A DNA stretch of 64,000 nucleotides from Amycolatopsis arida (GCF_900115565.1 NZ_FOWW01000001.1:186001-250000); one strand, 5' to 3'. Numbered from the stretch's first letter, positions 26,281-36,303 are shown. Program-made: numbers and translations. Notes: generated from the sequence alone by a model not told the origin.

Positions 26281-26413
26281 GTCCCCTTCTGGCCGGCAGT
26301 GTGTTACGGGGTGGGGCTCGCCTCAAGGGCGCCTTCGGCGTCGCTGCGCGATTCGCTTCGCTCACCCTTGACCCGAGCCCCACCCCGCACAAGCCGGCAA
26401 GGACGAAGGGGAC
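26281..26413. repeat. Long imperfect palindrome between convergent genes
   Basis: The core arms at 26307-26329 and 26365-26387 are 23 nt each and complementary at 21 positions. Outside them GTCCCCTTC (26281) pairs with GAAGGGGAC (26405), and GCCGGC (26292) pairs with GCCGGC (26393). The 35-nt loop is GC-rich with a small CGCC-TTCG-GCG hairpin. It separates the gene ending at 26230 from the convergent fabF gene ending at 26621 and could end transcription from both sides. The rest of the 390-bp gap shows no gene. Confidence 0.75.
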
Positions 26414-26620
26414 GGGGAGAACCACGGGACCACCGCCTCGGGCTTGCCGATGGTCGGGCCAGCTGCCATCACGCACCGATCTCCGGTGCCCTGCCCGCTG
26501 ACTCCGCGTCAGGACGTGCTCGCCCAGGACCGCTTCTCGCCGCGCGACGGAAACGATGCGGCGCGTACCGGGCAGGCCGGTGGGGGCGGCTTGGACCGAG
26601 CCACCCCCACCGGCGCCGGC

Positions 26621-27868
26621 TCAGGACGTGGTGAACAGCAGGGCGGTGTTGTGGCCGCCGAAGCCGAACGAGTTGCTGATCGCCGCGGTGAGCTCCATCT
26701 TGCGCGGCTCGCCGGCCACGACGTCGAGCTCCACCTTCGGGTCGAGGTTCTCGAGGTTCAGCGTCGCCGGGACGATCCCGTGGTAGAGCGACAAGATCGT
26801 GACGATGCCCTCGACCGCGCCGGCACCGCCGACCAGGTGGCCGAGCGCGCTCTTCGGCGCGGTGACCACCGGGTGCTGGCCGACGGAGTTGCGGATCGCC
26901 GCGGCCTCCCCGATGTCGCCGACCACCGTCGACGTGGCGTGCGCGTTGACGTGCCCCACATCGGCCGGGGTGAGCCCGGCCATCCGGATCGCGTTGTTCA
27001 TCGCCGAGATCTGGCCGATGCCCTCCGGGTGGTTGCCGGTGATGTGGTGGGCGTCGGAGGTGAGGCCGAACCCGGCCAACCGGGCGTAGACCCGAGCGCC
27101 GCGGGCCGCCGCGTGGTCGGCCCGCTCCAGCACCACCACACCGGAACCCTCGCCGAGCACGAACCCGTCCCGCTCCGTGTCGAACGGGCGGGACGCGCGC
27201 GCCGGGTCGTCGTTGCGGGTGGACACCGTGCGGGACTGCGCGAACCCGGCGATGGTGATGGGCGCGATGCAGGCCTCGGTGCCGCCCGCGATCACCACGT
27301 CCGCCCGGCCCGACTGGATCAGCTGGTACCCCGTGGCGATGCCCTCGGCGCCGGAGGCGCACGCCGACGCCGGCGAGTGCACCCCGGCCCGCGCCCTGAG
27401 CTCGATCCCGACGTGCGCGGCGGGCCCGTTGGGCATGAGCATCGGCACGGTCAGCGGGGAGACCTTGCGGATGCCCTGCTGCTCCAGGATGTCGTCCTGG
27501 GCCAGCAGGGTCAGCGGACCGCCGATGCCGGTGCCGATGGACACCCCGAGCCGGTCGGGGTCGACATCGGTGTGCTCGTCCGTCGGCTCGGCGAAGCCGG
27601 CGTCCGCCCACGCCTGCCGGGCGGCGATGAGCGCGATCTGCTCGCACCGGTCCAGCCGGCGCGCCTGCACCCGCGGGAGCTTCTCCGTCGGCTCCTCGGC
27701 GAGCGTGGCCCCGATCCGCACCGGCAGGTCGAACCGGTCGACCCAGTCGGCCTCGATGCTGCGCACCCCGCTCCGGCCCGCGCGCAGGCCGTCCCAGGTG
27801 GCCGCGACGTCCCCGCCGAGCGGCGTGGTCGCGCCGAGCCCGGTGATCACGACGTCGGTGTTGCTCAT
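26621..27868 (-). CDS. fabF: Beta-ketoacyl-ACP synthase II (KasA/FabF type)
   Basis: Elongates acyl-ACP by condensation with malonyl-ACP in type II fatty acid synthesis. The 415-residue thiolase-fold enzyme shows the catalytic Cys in SPASACASGAEG (about 171), His in NAHATSTVVGD (about 311) and the second His in KSALGHLVGGAGAVEG (about 345), as in mycobacterial KasA. It is the last gene of fabD-fabH-acpP-fabF, all on the minus strand with short gaps, and lies 35 bp after acpP. Control is likely by the fasR-like regulator upstream of fabD. Confidence 0.95.
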   Translation of the reverse strand: MSNTDVVITGLGATTPLGGDVAATWDGLRAGRSGVRSIEADWVDRFDLPVRIGATLAEEPTEKLPRVQARRLDRCEQIALIAARQAWADAGFAEPTDEHTDVDPDRLGVSIGTGIGGPLTLLAQDDILEQQGIRKVSPLTVPMLMPNGPAAHVGIELRARAGVHSPASACASGAEGIATGYQLIQSGRADVVIAGGTEACIAPITIAGFAQSRTVSTRNDDPARASRPFDTERDGFVLGEGSGVVVLERADHAAARGARVYARLAGFGLTSDAHHITGNHPEGIGQISAMNNAIRMAGLTPADVGHVNAHATSTVVGDIGEAAAIRNSVGQHPVVTAPKSALGHLVGGAGAVEGIVTILSLYHGIVPATLNLENLDPKVELDVVAGEPRKMELTAAISNSFGFGGHNTALLFTTS

Positions 27869-27903
27869 TGGAGTCTCCCGAGGTTACGGGCTCGTGGCCC
27901 GGG

Positions 27904-28149
27904 CTACTTGGAGTTGGCGGCGACGTAGTCCACGGCGTCGCCGACGGTCTTGAGGTTGGCGAGCTCGTCGTCCGGGATCTTCACGCCGAACTTGTCCTCG
28001 GCCTGCACGGCGATCTCCACCATCGACAGCGAGTCGATGTCCAGGTCGTCGACGAACGACTTCTCGGTGGTCACGTCGTCCTGCGCGACGCCGGCCACCT
28101 CCTCGACGATCTCGGCCAGGCCGTTCAGGATCGCTTCCTTGTCTGCCAC
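27904..28149 (-). CDS. acpP: Acyl carrier protein
   Basis: The 81-residue carrier of growing acyl chains. The phosphopantetheine attachment Ser40 lies in DLDIDSLSMVEI, and the protein is strongly acidic and helical as usual. It is related to mycobacterial AcpM but lacks its long C-terminal tail. The start ATG at 28149 follows a GGAAG-type ribosome binding site. It lies between fabH and fabF in the fatty acid synthesis operon. Confidence 0.96.
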   Translation of the reverse strand: MADKEAILNGLAEIVEEVAGVAQDDVTTEKSFVDDLDIDSLSMVEIAVQAEDKFGVKIPDDELANLKTVGDAVDYVAANSK

Positions 28150-28223
28150 TGTGGACTTCCTTCCTCAATGTGTGCTGCGATGGGTCGGGCCGGCGGGCAC
28201 CGCGCCCACCGGCGTTGTTGATA

Positions 28224-29219
28224 TCACGGACAGATGACGACCTGACCGGCGTACGAGAGCCCGGCGCCGAAGCCGACCATCAGCACGACGTCGCCGGAGC
28301 GGACCCTGCCATCGGCGCGCATGTGGTCCAGCGCCATCGGGATCGATGCGGACGAGGTGTTGCCGGAGTACTTGATGTCGTCGGCCACGACCATGTCCTC
28401 CCGCGCGCCCTTGGCCCGCAGCCGCTTCGCGATCGCCTCGACGATCCGCAGGTTCGCCTGGTGCGGCACCAGAACGTCCACATCGGACAACCGGAGGCCG
28501 GCGACCTCGACCGCGCGCATCGCGATCGGGGCGATCTGCGTGGTGGCCCACCGGAAGACCGACTGGCCCTCCTGGTAGATGTACTTCTGCTCGCGCATGT
28601 AGATCGTGTCGACGAGCTCGCCGGCGCTGCCCCAGGCCACCGGTCCGATGCCCGGCTCGTCGGAAGGACCGACCACGGCCGCGCCGGCCCCGTCGGCGAA
28701 GATGATCGCGTTCGCCCGGTCCACCGGGTCCACCACGTCGGTGAGCTTCTCTGCGCCGATCACCAGGACCTTGCCGGACGAGCCGGCGCGGATCAGGTCG
28801 GAGGCGACCCCGAGGCCGTAGCAGAAGCCGGCGCAGGCGGCGTTGAGGTCGAACGCGCCGGCGGCCCGCACCCCGATCCGGTCGGCGACCTGGGCGGCGG
28901 CGTTCGGGATCGGCGCCGGCATCGTGCAGTTCGGCACGATCACCGTGTCTACTTCGGACGCTTCGACGCCGGCGTCGGCCAGTGCCCTGGTGCCCGCCGT
29001 CACGGCCATGTCCACCAGCAGCTCGTCCTTGTCGGCGAACCGCCGCTCGATGATCCCCACCCGGTCGCGGATCCACTGGTCCGTGGTGTCCATGGTCTTG
29101 GCGAGGTCGTCGTTGGTGACCACCCGCTCCGGCTGGGTGCTGCCGATGCCGAGGATGCGGGTGGCCGCCGGCCCCCGGGAGAGCCGCAACGCCGGGCGCG
29201 GCGTCGATGGTGTCGTCAC
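28224..29219 (-). CDS. fabH: Beta-ketoacyl-ACP synthase III
   Basis: Starts fatty acid chains by condensing an acyl-CoA with malonyl-ACP. The 331-residue protein has the triad Cys129 in LNAACAGF, His in VPHQANLRI and Asn in YSGNTSSASIPMA. Its GTG start overlaps the fabD stop (GTGA at 29216-29219), which sets the start codon and implies coupling. In Streptomyces this fabD-fabH-acpP-fabF order makes branched fatty acids. Mycobacteria lack fabH at this place, so the locus is Streptomyces-like. Confidence 0.95.
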   Translation of the reverse strand: MTTPSTPRPALRLSRGPAATRILGIGSTQPERVVTNDDLAKTMDTTDQWIRDRVGIIERRFADKDELLVDMAVTAGTRALADAGVEASEVDTVIVPNCTMPAPIPNAAAQVADRIGVRAAGAFDLNAACAGFCYGLGVASDLIRAGSSGKVLVIGAEKLTDVVDPVDRANAIIFADGAGAAVVGPSDEPGIGPVAWGSAGELVDTIYMREQKYIYQEGQSVFRWATTQIAPIAMRAVEVAGLRLSDVDVLVPHQANLRIVEAIAKRLRAKGAREDMVVADDIKYSGNTSSASIPMALDHMRADGRVRSGDVVLMVGFGAGLSYAGQVVICP

Positions 29220-30166
29220 TGGGTGTCCTCCCCCGGTGCGACCAGGTCCCGCACCGAGTCCAGCGCGGCCGGGGTCTTCAGCGCGACCGCGCTGGTGACG
29301 GTGCCCTTCAGCTCCCGCTTGACCAGGCCGGTGAGCGTGCCGGCGGGCGGCAGCTCGACGGTCGCGGTGGCCCCCAGCGTGGCCAGCCCCCGCATGGTCA
29401 GGTCCCAGCGCACCGAGCGGGTGACCTGCCGCACCAGCCGGTCGAGGTACTCGGCGCCACTGGTGACCACCGCGCCGTCCGCGTTGGACAGCAGCGGGCG
29501 GGTGGGGTCGGCGGGCGTGATGCCGGCGACGTGCTCGCGCAGCGCGGCCTCGGCCGAGGCCATGTACTCGGTGTGGAACGCGCCGGCCACCTTGAGCGCC
29601 CGCACCTTGGTGCCCTCCAGTGGCTCGGCGACGATCCGCTCGATGGCGCCGGCGGCGCCGGAGGCGACGATCTGGCCGGCGCCGTTGCGGTTGGCCGCGG
29701 TCAGGCCGTGCTCGGCCAGCCAGTCGACCACTCGCTCGGGCTCGCCGAGCATGACCGCGGCCATGCCGGTGGGCTCCGCCTCGCACGCCTTGGCCATCTC
29801 GGCCCCGCGCACGGCGGCCAACGCGACGGCGTCGGCGGGGGAGAGCACCCCGGCGACGGCGGCCGCGGCGAGCTCGCCGACCGAGTGCCCCGCCACCGGG
29901 GCGCCGGCCGGCACCTCGACCTCGCGGTCGAGCCGCTCGAAGGCGAGCAGGGCGAGCGCGACGATCAGCGGCTGCGCGATGGCGGTGTCCTGGATCTCCT
30001 CCGCGGAGGCCTCGCTGCCGAGCCGGACCAGGTCGAGACCGGTGAGCCGCGACCACTCGTCGACGCGGTCCCGCGCACCCTCGGCCTCGAGCCAGGGCGC
30101 GAGCATGCCGGGAGCCTGGGAACCCTGTCCGGGCGCAAGGAGGGCAATCACCCTTCTAGGGAACAC
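29216..30166 (-). CDS. fabD: Malonyl-CoA:ACP transacylase
   Basis: Transfers malonyl groups from CoA to ACP. The 316-residue alpha/beta protein has the GQGSQ motif near residue 13, the nucleophile Ser95 in GHSVGE and the catalytic His in AFHTEYM (about 195). The GTG at 30166 was kept as start; a second GTG at 30151 gives the more usual N-terminus VIALLAPGQGSQ, and neither has a convincing ribosome binding site. First gene of the fab operon, 165 bp downstream of the fasR-like regulator. Confidence 0.95.
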   Translation of the reverse strand: MFPRRVIALLAPGQGSQAPGMLAPWLEAEGARDRVDEWSRLTGLDLVRLGSEASAEEIQDTAIAQPLIVALALLAFERLDREVEVPAGAPVAGHSVGELAAAAVAGVLSPADAVALAAVRGAEMAKACEAEPTGMAAVMLGEPERVVDWLAEHGLTAANRNGAGQIVASGAAGAIERIVAEPLEGTKVRALKVAGAFHTEYMASAEAALREHVAGITPADPTRPLLSNADGAVVTSGAEYLDRLVRQVTRSVRWDLTMRGLATLGATATVELPPAGTLTGLVKRELKGTVTSAVALKTPAALDSVRDLVAPGEDTQ

Positions 30167-30331
30167 AATCGGGCGGGTTCCGCGGGATGCCGGGGGTCAC
30201 CAAGTCCGTTCCATGGAGTTGTGGGCGGGCTACAAAGGTGACGGGCGGATGAACTCCGGGGTCGAGACATCGTTGTCGGGTTCGGGTAGTTTTTCGTGAT
30301 CGCCGTCACCGCCGAACGGGGGAGAACGACC

Positions 30332-31546
30332 TCACCACAGGCCGCGGGCCCTGGCCAGCCGGCCCACGATGAGCGCGATGCGCAGCACCAGCGCGTCGCG
30401 GGGGTCGGCCGCCTGCCGGCCGGTGAGCTCGGCGGCCTTGCGCAGCCGGTAGCGCACGGTGTTGGGGTGCACGAACAGGGTGCGCGCGCAGGTCTCCAGC
30501 ACGCCGCCGGTGTCGAGGTAGGTCTGCACGGTCTCCAGCAGCGCCGGCCCTGCCTCCTCCAGCGGCCGCGCGACCTCCTCGACGAGCAGCCGCTCGGCCT
30601 CGGCGTCGCCGGCCAGCGCCCGCTCGGGCAGCAGGTCGGTGGCCCGCACCGGGCGGGGTGCGGCGGGCCAGCCGACCACCGCGCGCAGCCCGGACAGCGC
30701 CTCGGCCGCGCTCAGGTGGGCCTCGGCGAGGCTGGGCACGGTCGGTCCGGCCACCACCGCGCCCTCGCCGAAGGCCACCGCCATCCCGTTGAGGACCTTC
30801 TGGTGGCCGCCCTCGGCGTCGGTCGGGCCGGCGACCACGACCACCAGCCGGGAGCCCTGCACGCTGAGCAGCACCGGTCGGCCGACCCTGGCCGCCCGGC
30901 TGCGCACCTCGAACACCACCTTCGGCGGGTCGTCGGACGGCGGGTTGCCGACCAGGACGGTCGCGGCGGCCGCGGGGTCCCAGCCCAACGCCGTGGCGCG
31001 GGAGAGCACGGCCTCCTCGGCGTCGCCACGCACGATGCCGTCCACCACCAGCGCCTCCAGCCGCGCGTCCCACGCGCCCCTGGTCTCGGCGGCGGCGGCA
31101 TAGGAGTTGGCGGCGGCGAAGGCGACCTCCCGGCCGTAGCGCAGGATGCCCTCGACGAGCGCGGCCCGCTCGGCCTCGTCGGCGGCGAACTCGGGCAGGT
31201 GCTCCTCGAAGACCTCGATGGCCAGCCGGACCAGGCTGACGGTCTGTCGTAGGCTGATCCACCTCGACAGCTCCTGGGGTGCGCCGCGGAAGGCCTCGGT
31301 GGTGAGTGTGAGGGCCTCCTTCGAGTCGCGCAGCCAGTCGACGAAGCCCGCCGCGCCGGCCTGGGTGATGAGCAGCACGCTGGCCCGCTGGTCCGCCGGC
31401 ATCCGGCCGAACCACGGCAGCCGCTCCTCCATGGCCGCGACGCTCGCCGAGGCGAGCCGGCCGGTGGCGCGTTCGAGCTCGCGCAACGTCCTGGCGGAGA
31501 GGCCGTGCCGCGTCGGACCGCGCCGGCGGGAGTTGGTCTGGGTCAT
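30332..31546 (-). CDS. fasR: PucR/CdaR-type regulator of fatty acid synthesis (FasR-like)
   Basis: The 404-residue protein ends with a PucR-type helix-turn-helix (TYLDTGGVLETCARTLFVHP then NTVRYRLRKAAELTG, about 345-385), preceded by a GGDEF-like CdaR domain and an N-terminal helical ligand domain. In Streptomyces coelicolor the gene in this place, fasR, activates the fabD-fabH-acpP-fabF operon; Mycobacterium has the homologue Rv2242 here. The symbol is given by position and family (the TetR protein called FasR in Mycobacterium is unrelated). It reads in the same direction as fabD. Confidence 0.9.
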   Translation of the reverse strand: MTQTNSRRRGPTRHGLSARTLRELERATGRLASASVAAMEERLPWFGRMPADQRASVLLITQAGAAGFVDWLRDSKEALTLTTEAFRGAPQELSRWISLRQTVSLVRLAIEVFEEHLPEFAADEAERAALVEGILRYGREVAFAAANSYAAAAETRGAWDARLEALVVDGIVRGDAEEAVLSRATALGWDPAAAATVLVGNPPSDDPPKVVFEVRSRAARVGRPVLLSVQGSRLVVVVAGPTDAEGGHQKVLNGMAVAFGEGAVVAGPTVPSLAEAHLSAAEALSGLRAVVGWPAAPRPVRATDLLPERALAGDAEAERLLVEEVARPLEEAGPALLETVQTYLDTGGVLETCARTLFVHPNTVRYRLRKAAELTGRQAADPRDALVLRIALIVGRLARARGLW

Positions 31547-31888
31547 CGCACCGCCGATCGTACGTCGCGGTGGCGCCGGCGGCCGCGGGCGAGCGGGGAG
31601 GCGCGGCCGGTCCCAGCGGTCGAGGGTGTCGAACCGGGCGAACCGGAGAGCAGAAAACCGGGATCGTGGAGCGATCCGTGCCCGGCTCCAGTGGTCGGAC
31701 GAGTCGCCCTCGACGAGTTTCGCCGGTCCCCCGCAAATCCCGAGGCCGCCCGGCGCGTGCGGTTGTCGCTGCGCCGGACGGCCTCGTCTCCCCGGTCCCC
31801 ACCGGTAATTCCACTATGGACCCTGGCGATCAAGGAACGCCAGCCAGCTCACCCGTTCGTGGAGCACCCCGGCGGGACGGGGACCTGA
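31547..31888. other. Intergenic region between aceE end and fasR start
   Basis: 342 bp with no gene. It must contain the fasR promoter and the aceE 3' end. A weak 6-bp hairpin, CTGGCG at 31823 with CGCCAG at 31838, is the only structure seen. Short open frames here show no resemblance to proteins. Confidence 0.4.
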
Positions 31889-34696
31889 TCAGGCGACCCC
31901 TGAGTCGGAGGTCTGCGGGCCGGCGGCGGTGACGTCGTCGATCCGGTACCGCCGGGTCGCCTCGACCACCTTCTCCCCGGAGACCTCGCCGCGCCGGGCG
32001 AGCGCGGTGAGCACGCCGACGATGATCGACTCGGCGTCCACCAGGAAGTACCGGCGCGCGGCCGGCCGGGTGTCGGAGAAGCCGAACCCGTCGGTGCCGA
32101 GGGTGAGCATGTCGGTGGGCACCCACGGCCGGATCAGGTCCGGCACGGCGCGCATCCAGTCCGACACCGCCACCACCGGGCCCGCGACGTCCTGCAAGGC
32201 CTTCGTCACGTGCGGCACCCGCGGGCTGTCCGCCGGGTAGAGCAGGTTGTCCCGGTCGACCTCGACGGCCTCCCTGCGCAGCTCGGTCCACGACGTGGCC
32301 GACCACACCGCGGCCCGCACGCCCCACTCCTCGGCGAGCATCCGCTGGGCCCGCAGCGCATCCGGCATCAGCACGCCGGACACCAGGATCTGCGCCTCCG
32401 GCCCCTCGCCCTCCGGGGCGCCGGCGTACCGGTACAGCCCGCGCAGCAGGCCGTCCACGTCGAGGTTCTCCGGCTCCGGCGGCTGCTGGTAGGGCTCGTT
32501 GTAGACGGTGATGTAGTAGAAGACGTTCTCACCGAGCTCGCTCGGCCCGCCCTCGCCGTACATCCGGCGCAGCCCGTCCCGCACGATGTGCGCGATCTCG
32601 AACGACCACGCCGGGTCGTAGCTGACCACCGCCGGGTTGGTCGCGGCCAGCAGCAGTGAGTGACCGTCGGCGTGCTGGAGGCCCTCACCCGTCAGGGTGG
32701 TCCGCCCGGCGGTGGCGCCGAGCAGGAACCCGCGGGCCATCTGGTCCGCGGCCGCGTACAGCGCGTCGCCGGTGCGCTGGAACCCGAACATCGAGTAGAA
32801 GATGTAGATCGGGATCATCGGCTCGCCGTGCGTGGCGTAGGAGGTGCCCGCCGCGGTGAACGACGCCGTGGAGCCGGCCTCGTTGATGCCCTCGTGCAGC
32901 AGCTGCCCCTGCTCGGACTCCTTGTACGCCAGCATCAGGTTCGCGTCCACCGAGGTGTAGCTCTGCCCGTGCGGGTTGTAGATCTTGGCCGTCGGGAACA
33001 TCGAGTCGAGGCCGAAGGTGCGGGCCTCGTCCGGGATGATCGGCACCAGCCGGTGGCCGATCTCCTTGTCCTTGGCCAGCTCGCGGATCAGCCGGACGAT
33101 CGCCATCGTGGTGGCGACCTCCTGCTTGCCGGAGCCCTTCCGTACCGCCTCGTACACGTGGTCGCCGGGCAGCACCAGCGGCTTGGCCCGCACCCGTCGC
33201 TCCGGCAGGAACCCGCCCAGCGCGCGCCGCCGGCTGAGCATGTACTCGATCTCCGGCGAGTCCTCGCCGGGGTGGTAGTACGGCGGCAGCTTCGTGTCAC
33301 GCTCCAGCTCCTCGTCGCTGATCGGGATGCGCTGGGCGTCCCGGAACAACTTGAGGTCGTCGATGGTGAGCTTCTTCATCTGGTGGGTGGCGTTGCGACC
33401 CTCGAACGCGGGGCCGAGGCCGTAGCCCTTGATGGTGTGCGCCAGGATCACCGTGGGCTGCCCGTGGTGCTCCAGCGCCGCCTTGTACGCCGCGTACACC
33501 TTGCGGTAGTCGTGCCCCCCGCGCTTGAGGTTCCAGATGTCGGCGTCGGACAGGTCCTTGACGAGGTCCTTCGTGCGCGGGTCGCGCCCGAAGAAGTGCT
33601 CGCGGACGTAGGCGCCGTCGTTGGCCTTGTAGGTCTGGAAGTCGCCGTCCGGCGTGGTGTTCATCAGGTTGACCAGCGCGCCGTCGCGGTCGGCGTGCAG
33701 CAGCGCGTCCCACTCTCGGCCCCAGATGACCTTGATCACGTTCCAGCCGGCGCCGCGGAAGAACGTCTCCAGCTCCTGGATGATCTTGCCGTTGCCGCGG
33801 ACGGGGCCGTCCAGCCGCTGCAGGTTGCAGTTGATCACGAAGGTGAGGTTGTCCAGCCCCTCACCCGCGGCGACGTGGATCAGTCCACGCGACTCCGGCT
33901 CGTCCATCTCGCCGTCGCCGAGGAACGCCCACACGTGCTGGTCGCTGGTGTCCTTGACGCCGCGCGACTGCAGGTAGCGGTTGAACCGGGCCTGGTAGAC
34001 GGCGTTCATCGGGCCGATGCCCATGGACACCGTGGGGTACTCCCAGAAGTCCGGCATCAGCCGCGGGTGCGGATAGGAGGGCAGGCCGCCGCCCTCACCG
34101 GCGTGGGAGAACTCCTGGCGGAACCCGTCGAGCTGCTCGGCGGTGAGCCGGCCCTCGAGGTAGGCGCGGGCGTAGACGCCCGGCGAGGCGTGGCCCTGGA
34201 TGAAGATGTGGTCACCGCCGCCGGAGTGGTCCTTGCCACGGAAGAAGTGGTTGAAGCCCACCTCGTAGAGCGCGGCGGAGGAGGCGTAGGTCGAGATGTG
34301 CCCGCCGACGCCGACCCCCGGCCGCTGCGCGCGGTGCACCATGATCGCGGCGTTCCACCGGATGTAGGCGCGGTAGCGACGCTCGATCTCCTCGTCACCG
34401 GGGAACCACGGTTCGTTCTCCGTGGGGATGGTGTTCACGTAGTCGGTGGCGGTGAGGGGTGGCACACCGACGTTGCGCTCGCGGGCGCGCTCGAGCATGC
34501 GCAGCATCAGGTAGCGGGCCCGCTGCTGGCCGCCCCTGGCCAGTGCCGCGTCGAAGGAGTCGAGCCACTCGGACGTCTCCTCCGGGTCGATGTCGGGCAG
34601 GTGTGCCGCGAGACCGTCGCGGATGACCCGGACGCGGGCCGGGGCCGCCTGGCCGGTGGCGCCGTCGCGACCGACCTTGTCGTTCTGGGGGGCCAA
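31889..34696 (-). CDS. aceE: Pyruvate dehydrogenase E1 component (homodimeric type)
   Basis: Decarboxylates pyruvate with thiamine diphosphate and passes the acetyl group to the E2 lipoyl domain. The 935-residue length fits the homodimeric E1 of proteobacteria and actinobacteria. The thiamine-diphosphate motif begins [12 protein letters not shown] and ends [11 protein letters not shown] (residues about 262-300). Other conserved parts are [17 protein letters not shown] and [14 protein letters not shown]. The TTG at 34696 is chosen because AGGAG lies five bases upstream; the frame upstream of it is an unrelated basic stretch. It is divergent from the DUF3052 gene, as in Mycobacterium. Confidence 0.95.
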   Translation of the reverse strand: MAPQNDKVGRDGATGQAAPARVRVIRDGLAAHLPDIDPEETSEWLDSFDAALARGGQQRARYLMLRMLERARERNVGVPPLTATDYVNTIPTENEPWFPGDEEIERRYRAYIRWNAAIMVHRAQRPGVGVGGHISTYASSAALYEVGFNHFFRGKDHSGGGDHIFIQGHASPGVYARAYLEGRLTAEQLDGFRQEFSHAGEGGGLPSYPHPRLMPDFWEYPTVSMGIGPMNAVYQARFNRYLQSRGVKDTSDQHVWAFLGDGEMDEPESRGLIHVAAGEGLDNLTFVINCNLQRLDGPVRGNGKIIQELETFFRGAGWNVIKVIWGREWDALLHADRDGALVNLMNTTPDGDFQTYKANDGAYVREHFFGRDPRTKDLVKDLSDADIWNLKRGGHDYRKVYAAYKAALEHHGQPTVILAHTIKGYGLGPAFEGRNATHQMKKLTIDDLKLFRDAQRIPISDEELERDTKLPPYYHPGEDSPEIEYMLSRRRALGGFLPERRVRAKPLVLPGDHVYEAVRKGSGKQEVATTMAIVRLIRELAKDKEIGHRLVPIIPDEARTFGLDSMFPTAKIYNPHGQSYTSVDANLMLAYKESEQGQLLHEGINEAGSTASFTAAGTSYATHGEPMIPIYIFYSMFGFQRTGDALYAAADQMARGFLLGATAGRTTLTGEGLQHADGHSLLLAATNPAVVSYDPAWSFEIAHIVRDGLRRMYGEGGPSELGENVFYYITVYNEPYQQPPEPENLDVDGLLRGLYRYAGAPEGEGPEAQILVSGVLMPDALRAQRMLAEEWGVRAAVWSATSWTELRREAVEVDRDNLLYPADSPRVPHVTKALQDVAGPVVAVSDWMRAVPDLIRPWVPTDMLTLGTDGFGFSDTRPAARRYFLVDAESIIVGVLTALARRGEVSGEKVVEATRRYRIDDVTAAGPQTSDSGVA

Positions 34697-35119
34697 GGGA
34701 TCTCCTCGCCGTCTGCGTTTGTCGTGACCGTCTTGCTTCGGTTCGCCGTCCCGGTGGTGGCGGCGATTGCGCTCACCCGCCATCGTCGTCGCCGAACGCC
34801 GCCCGTGTCATCGCTACCCGCCGGTAACGTCGGCGGCTCGCGTCACGGGCGCGTTTCGGCTGGTGGGGCGTACCTTCCCCAGCCTAGGCGAGACCGGGGC
34901 CGGGAGGGGTGGGGAGCGGGGTTCGCGACGTCCGCCGGTCGGCTCGCCGGTGCCGCACGCTCGGCGTATCCTGCGACACGACTTGCCGTCGATCCGGTGT
35001 GGCCGGTTGCGCCGTGCGCCGCGCCGGTGTTCGCTTACCCCATCTCTGTACGAATGTGCGGTCGTCAGCGCCCCTGGTGTGACCTGCCGCACCCGGCTGT
35101 TAGTTGGAGGAGTGAAGTC
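34697..35119. other. Divergent promoter region of aceE and the DUF3052 gene
   Basis: 423 bp between divergent genes. It must hold both promoters, but no clear -10/-35 pair or palindrome was recognised. No gene-like frame with a family match occurs. Confidence 0.4.
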
Positions 35120-35545
35120 GTGGTCGCCGCGGGAGACGCTGACTACAACGGCGTCGCCGACAGGCTTGGGGTCAAGCCGGACATGGTGGTCCAGGAGATC
35201 GGCTGGGACGAGGACGTCGACGAGGCGGTTCGCGCGGCGATCGAGGAACGTATCGGCGACGAGCTCCTCGACGAGGAGGCCGACGAGGTCGTCGACATCG
35301 TGCTGATGTGGTGGCGGTCCGACGACGGTGATCTCGGGGACGCGCTGGTCGACGCCAGGGCGACGCTCGACGAGAACGGTGTGATCTGGGTGCTGACCCC
35401 GAAGACCGGCCAGCCTGGGCACGTGGAGCCGAGCGACATCGCCGAGGCGGTGCCCACGGTCGGGTTGTCGCAGACGTCCAATCTCAGTGTGGGGCCGGAG
35501 TGGATGGCCACCCGGCTGGTGCCGAGGGCGAAATCACGTCGGTAG
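35120..35545 (+). CDS. DUF3052 domain protein
   Basis: The 141-residue acidic protein includes LGVKPDMVVQEIGWDEDVDE, DEEADEVVDIVLMWWRSDDGD and a C-terminal GLSQTSNLSVGPEWMATRLV, the conserved blocks of DUF3052. Mycobacterium has a homologue (Rv2239c) in the same aceE-ahpE neighbourhood. The function is unknown. The GTG at 35120 is preceded by GGAGG at 35106-35110. ahpE follows 93 bp downstream on the same strand. Confidence 0.88.
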   Translation: MVAAGDADYNGVADRLGVKPDMVVQEIGWDEDVDEAVRAAIEERIGDELLDEEADEVVDIVLMWWRSDDGDLGDALVDARATLDENGVIWVLTPKTGQPGHVEPSDIAEAVPTVGLSQTSNLSVGPEWMATRLVPRAKSRR

Positions 35546-35638
35546 CCCGTTCGGCCCCGCGGTTCCCGGCATGCCGCGCGATAGGGTTTGGTCGCGACAT
35601 CGAGGCAAGCGAGAACACGGACGCGGGAGGAAGCACTG

Positions 35639-36100
35639 ATGGCGGTGGAGGTCGGTTCCAAGGCCCCCGATTTCACGCTCAACGACTACAACAAGCAGCC
35701 GGTGACCCTGTCCTCCTTCCAGGGGGACAAGCCGGTGCTGCTGGTGTTCTACCCGTTCGCGTTCAGCGGCATCTGTCAGGGTGAGCTGTGCCAGCTGCGG
35801 GACGAGTTCTCCGACTACGCGGACAAGGGCGTGCAGGTGCTCGGGGTCTCGGTGGACACCCCGTTCTCCCTGAAGGCGTGGGCCGAGCAGCAGAAGTACC
35901 AGTTCCCGCTGCTGTCGGACTTCTGGCCGCACGGCGAGGTGGCCAAGGCCTACGGCGTGTTCAACGAGCAGGCGGGGCTGGCCAACCGGGGCACGTTCCT
36001 CATCGACACCGAGGGCGTGGTCCGGTTCGCCGAGGTGAACCAGCCCGGCGAGGCCCGCGACCAGCAGGCGTGGAAGAAGGCCGTCGCCGAGCTGGCCTGA
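35639..36100 (+). CDS. ahpE: AhpE-type one-Cys peroxiredoxin
   Basis: Reduces hydroperoxides and peroxynitrite in the cytoplasm. The 153-residue thioredoxin-fold protein has the peroxidatic Cys46 in FYPFAFSGICQGELC; the Pro-x-x-x-Thr-x-x-Cys motif is modified as in mycobacterial AhpE (Rv2238c), which is recycled by mycothiol/mycoredoxin. The second Cys51 is in the same helix. The ATG at 35639 follows GGGAGG by eight bases. A 14-bp perfect hairpin follows the stop codon. Confidence 0.94.
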   Translation: MAVEVGSKAPDFTLNDYNKQPVTLSSFQGDKPVLLVFYPFAFSGICQGELCQLRDEFSDYADKGVQVLGVSVDTPFSLKAWAEQQKYQFPLLSDFWPHGEVAKAYGVFNEQAGLANRGTFLIDTEGVVRFAEVNQPGEARDQQAWKKAVAELA

Positions 36101-36110
36101 GACGCGGTAC

Positions 36111-36143
36111 GGGCCGGCCCGACCGGCGTGGTCGGGCCGGCCC
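36111..36143 (+). terminator. Hairpin terminator after ahpE
   Basis: GGGCCGGCCCGACC at 36111-36124 pairs perfectly with GGTCGGGCCGGCCC at 36130-36143 around a 5-base loop. It begins 11 bp after the ahpE stop and precedes the tRNA gene by 34 bp. Confidence 0.82.
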
Positions 36144-36177
36144 GGCACGGGCGGTACCGTGACCAGGTGCCGCACCG

Positions 36178-36252
36178 GGGCGCATAGCTCAGCGGAAGAG
36201 CACCTCCCTTACAAGGAGGGGGTCGCAGGTTCGAACCCTGCTGCGCCCACCA
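36178..36252 (+). tRNA. tRNA-Val (anticodon UAC)
   Basis: A full cloverleaf folds: acceptor GGGCGCA (36178-36184) with TGCGCCC (36242-36248), D arm GCTC/GAGC, anticodon stem CCTCC/GGAGG with loop CTTACAA (anticodon TAC), and T arm GCAGG-TTCGAAC-CCTGC. The discriminator is A36249 and CCA is encoded at 36250-36252. It reads valine codons GUA and GUG. No integrase or att-like duplication is seen next to it. Confidence 0.96.
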
Positions 36253-36303
36253 TCCGGACGCGATCTCCGCGCCGAGTGGGAACGGTGTGCCCTATCCCGA
36301 ACG

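Noticed and set aside
25663-26634. 323-residue forward frame overlapping the membrane-anchored protein
   Set aside because: Out-of-frame shadow of the gene at 25631 running through the long palindrome.
28170-30299. 709-residue forward frame opposite fabD and fabH
   Set aside because: Shadow of two well-supported minus-strand enzymes.
36178-36252. tRNA-Val as an integration site of a mobile element
   Set aside because: No integrase gene and no duplicated tRNA 3' end were seen downstream.
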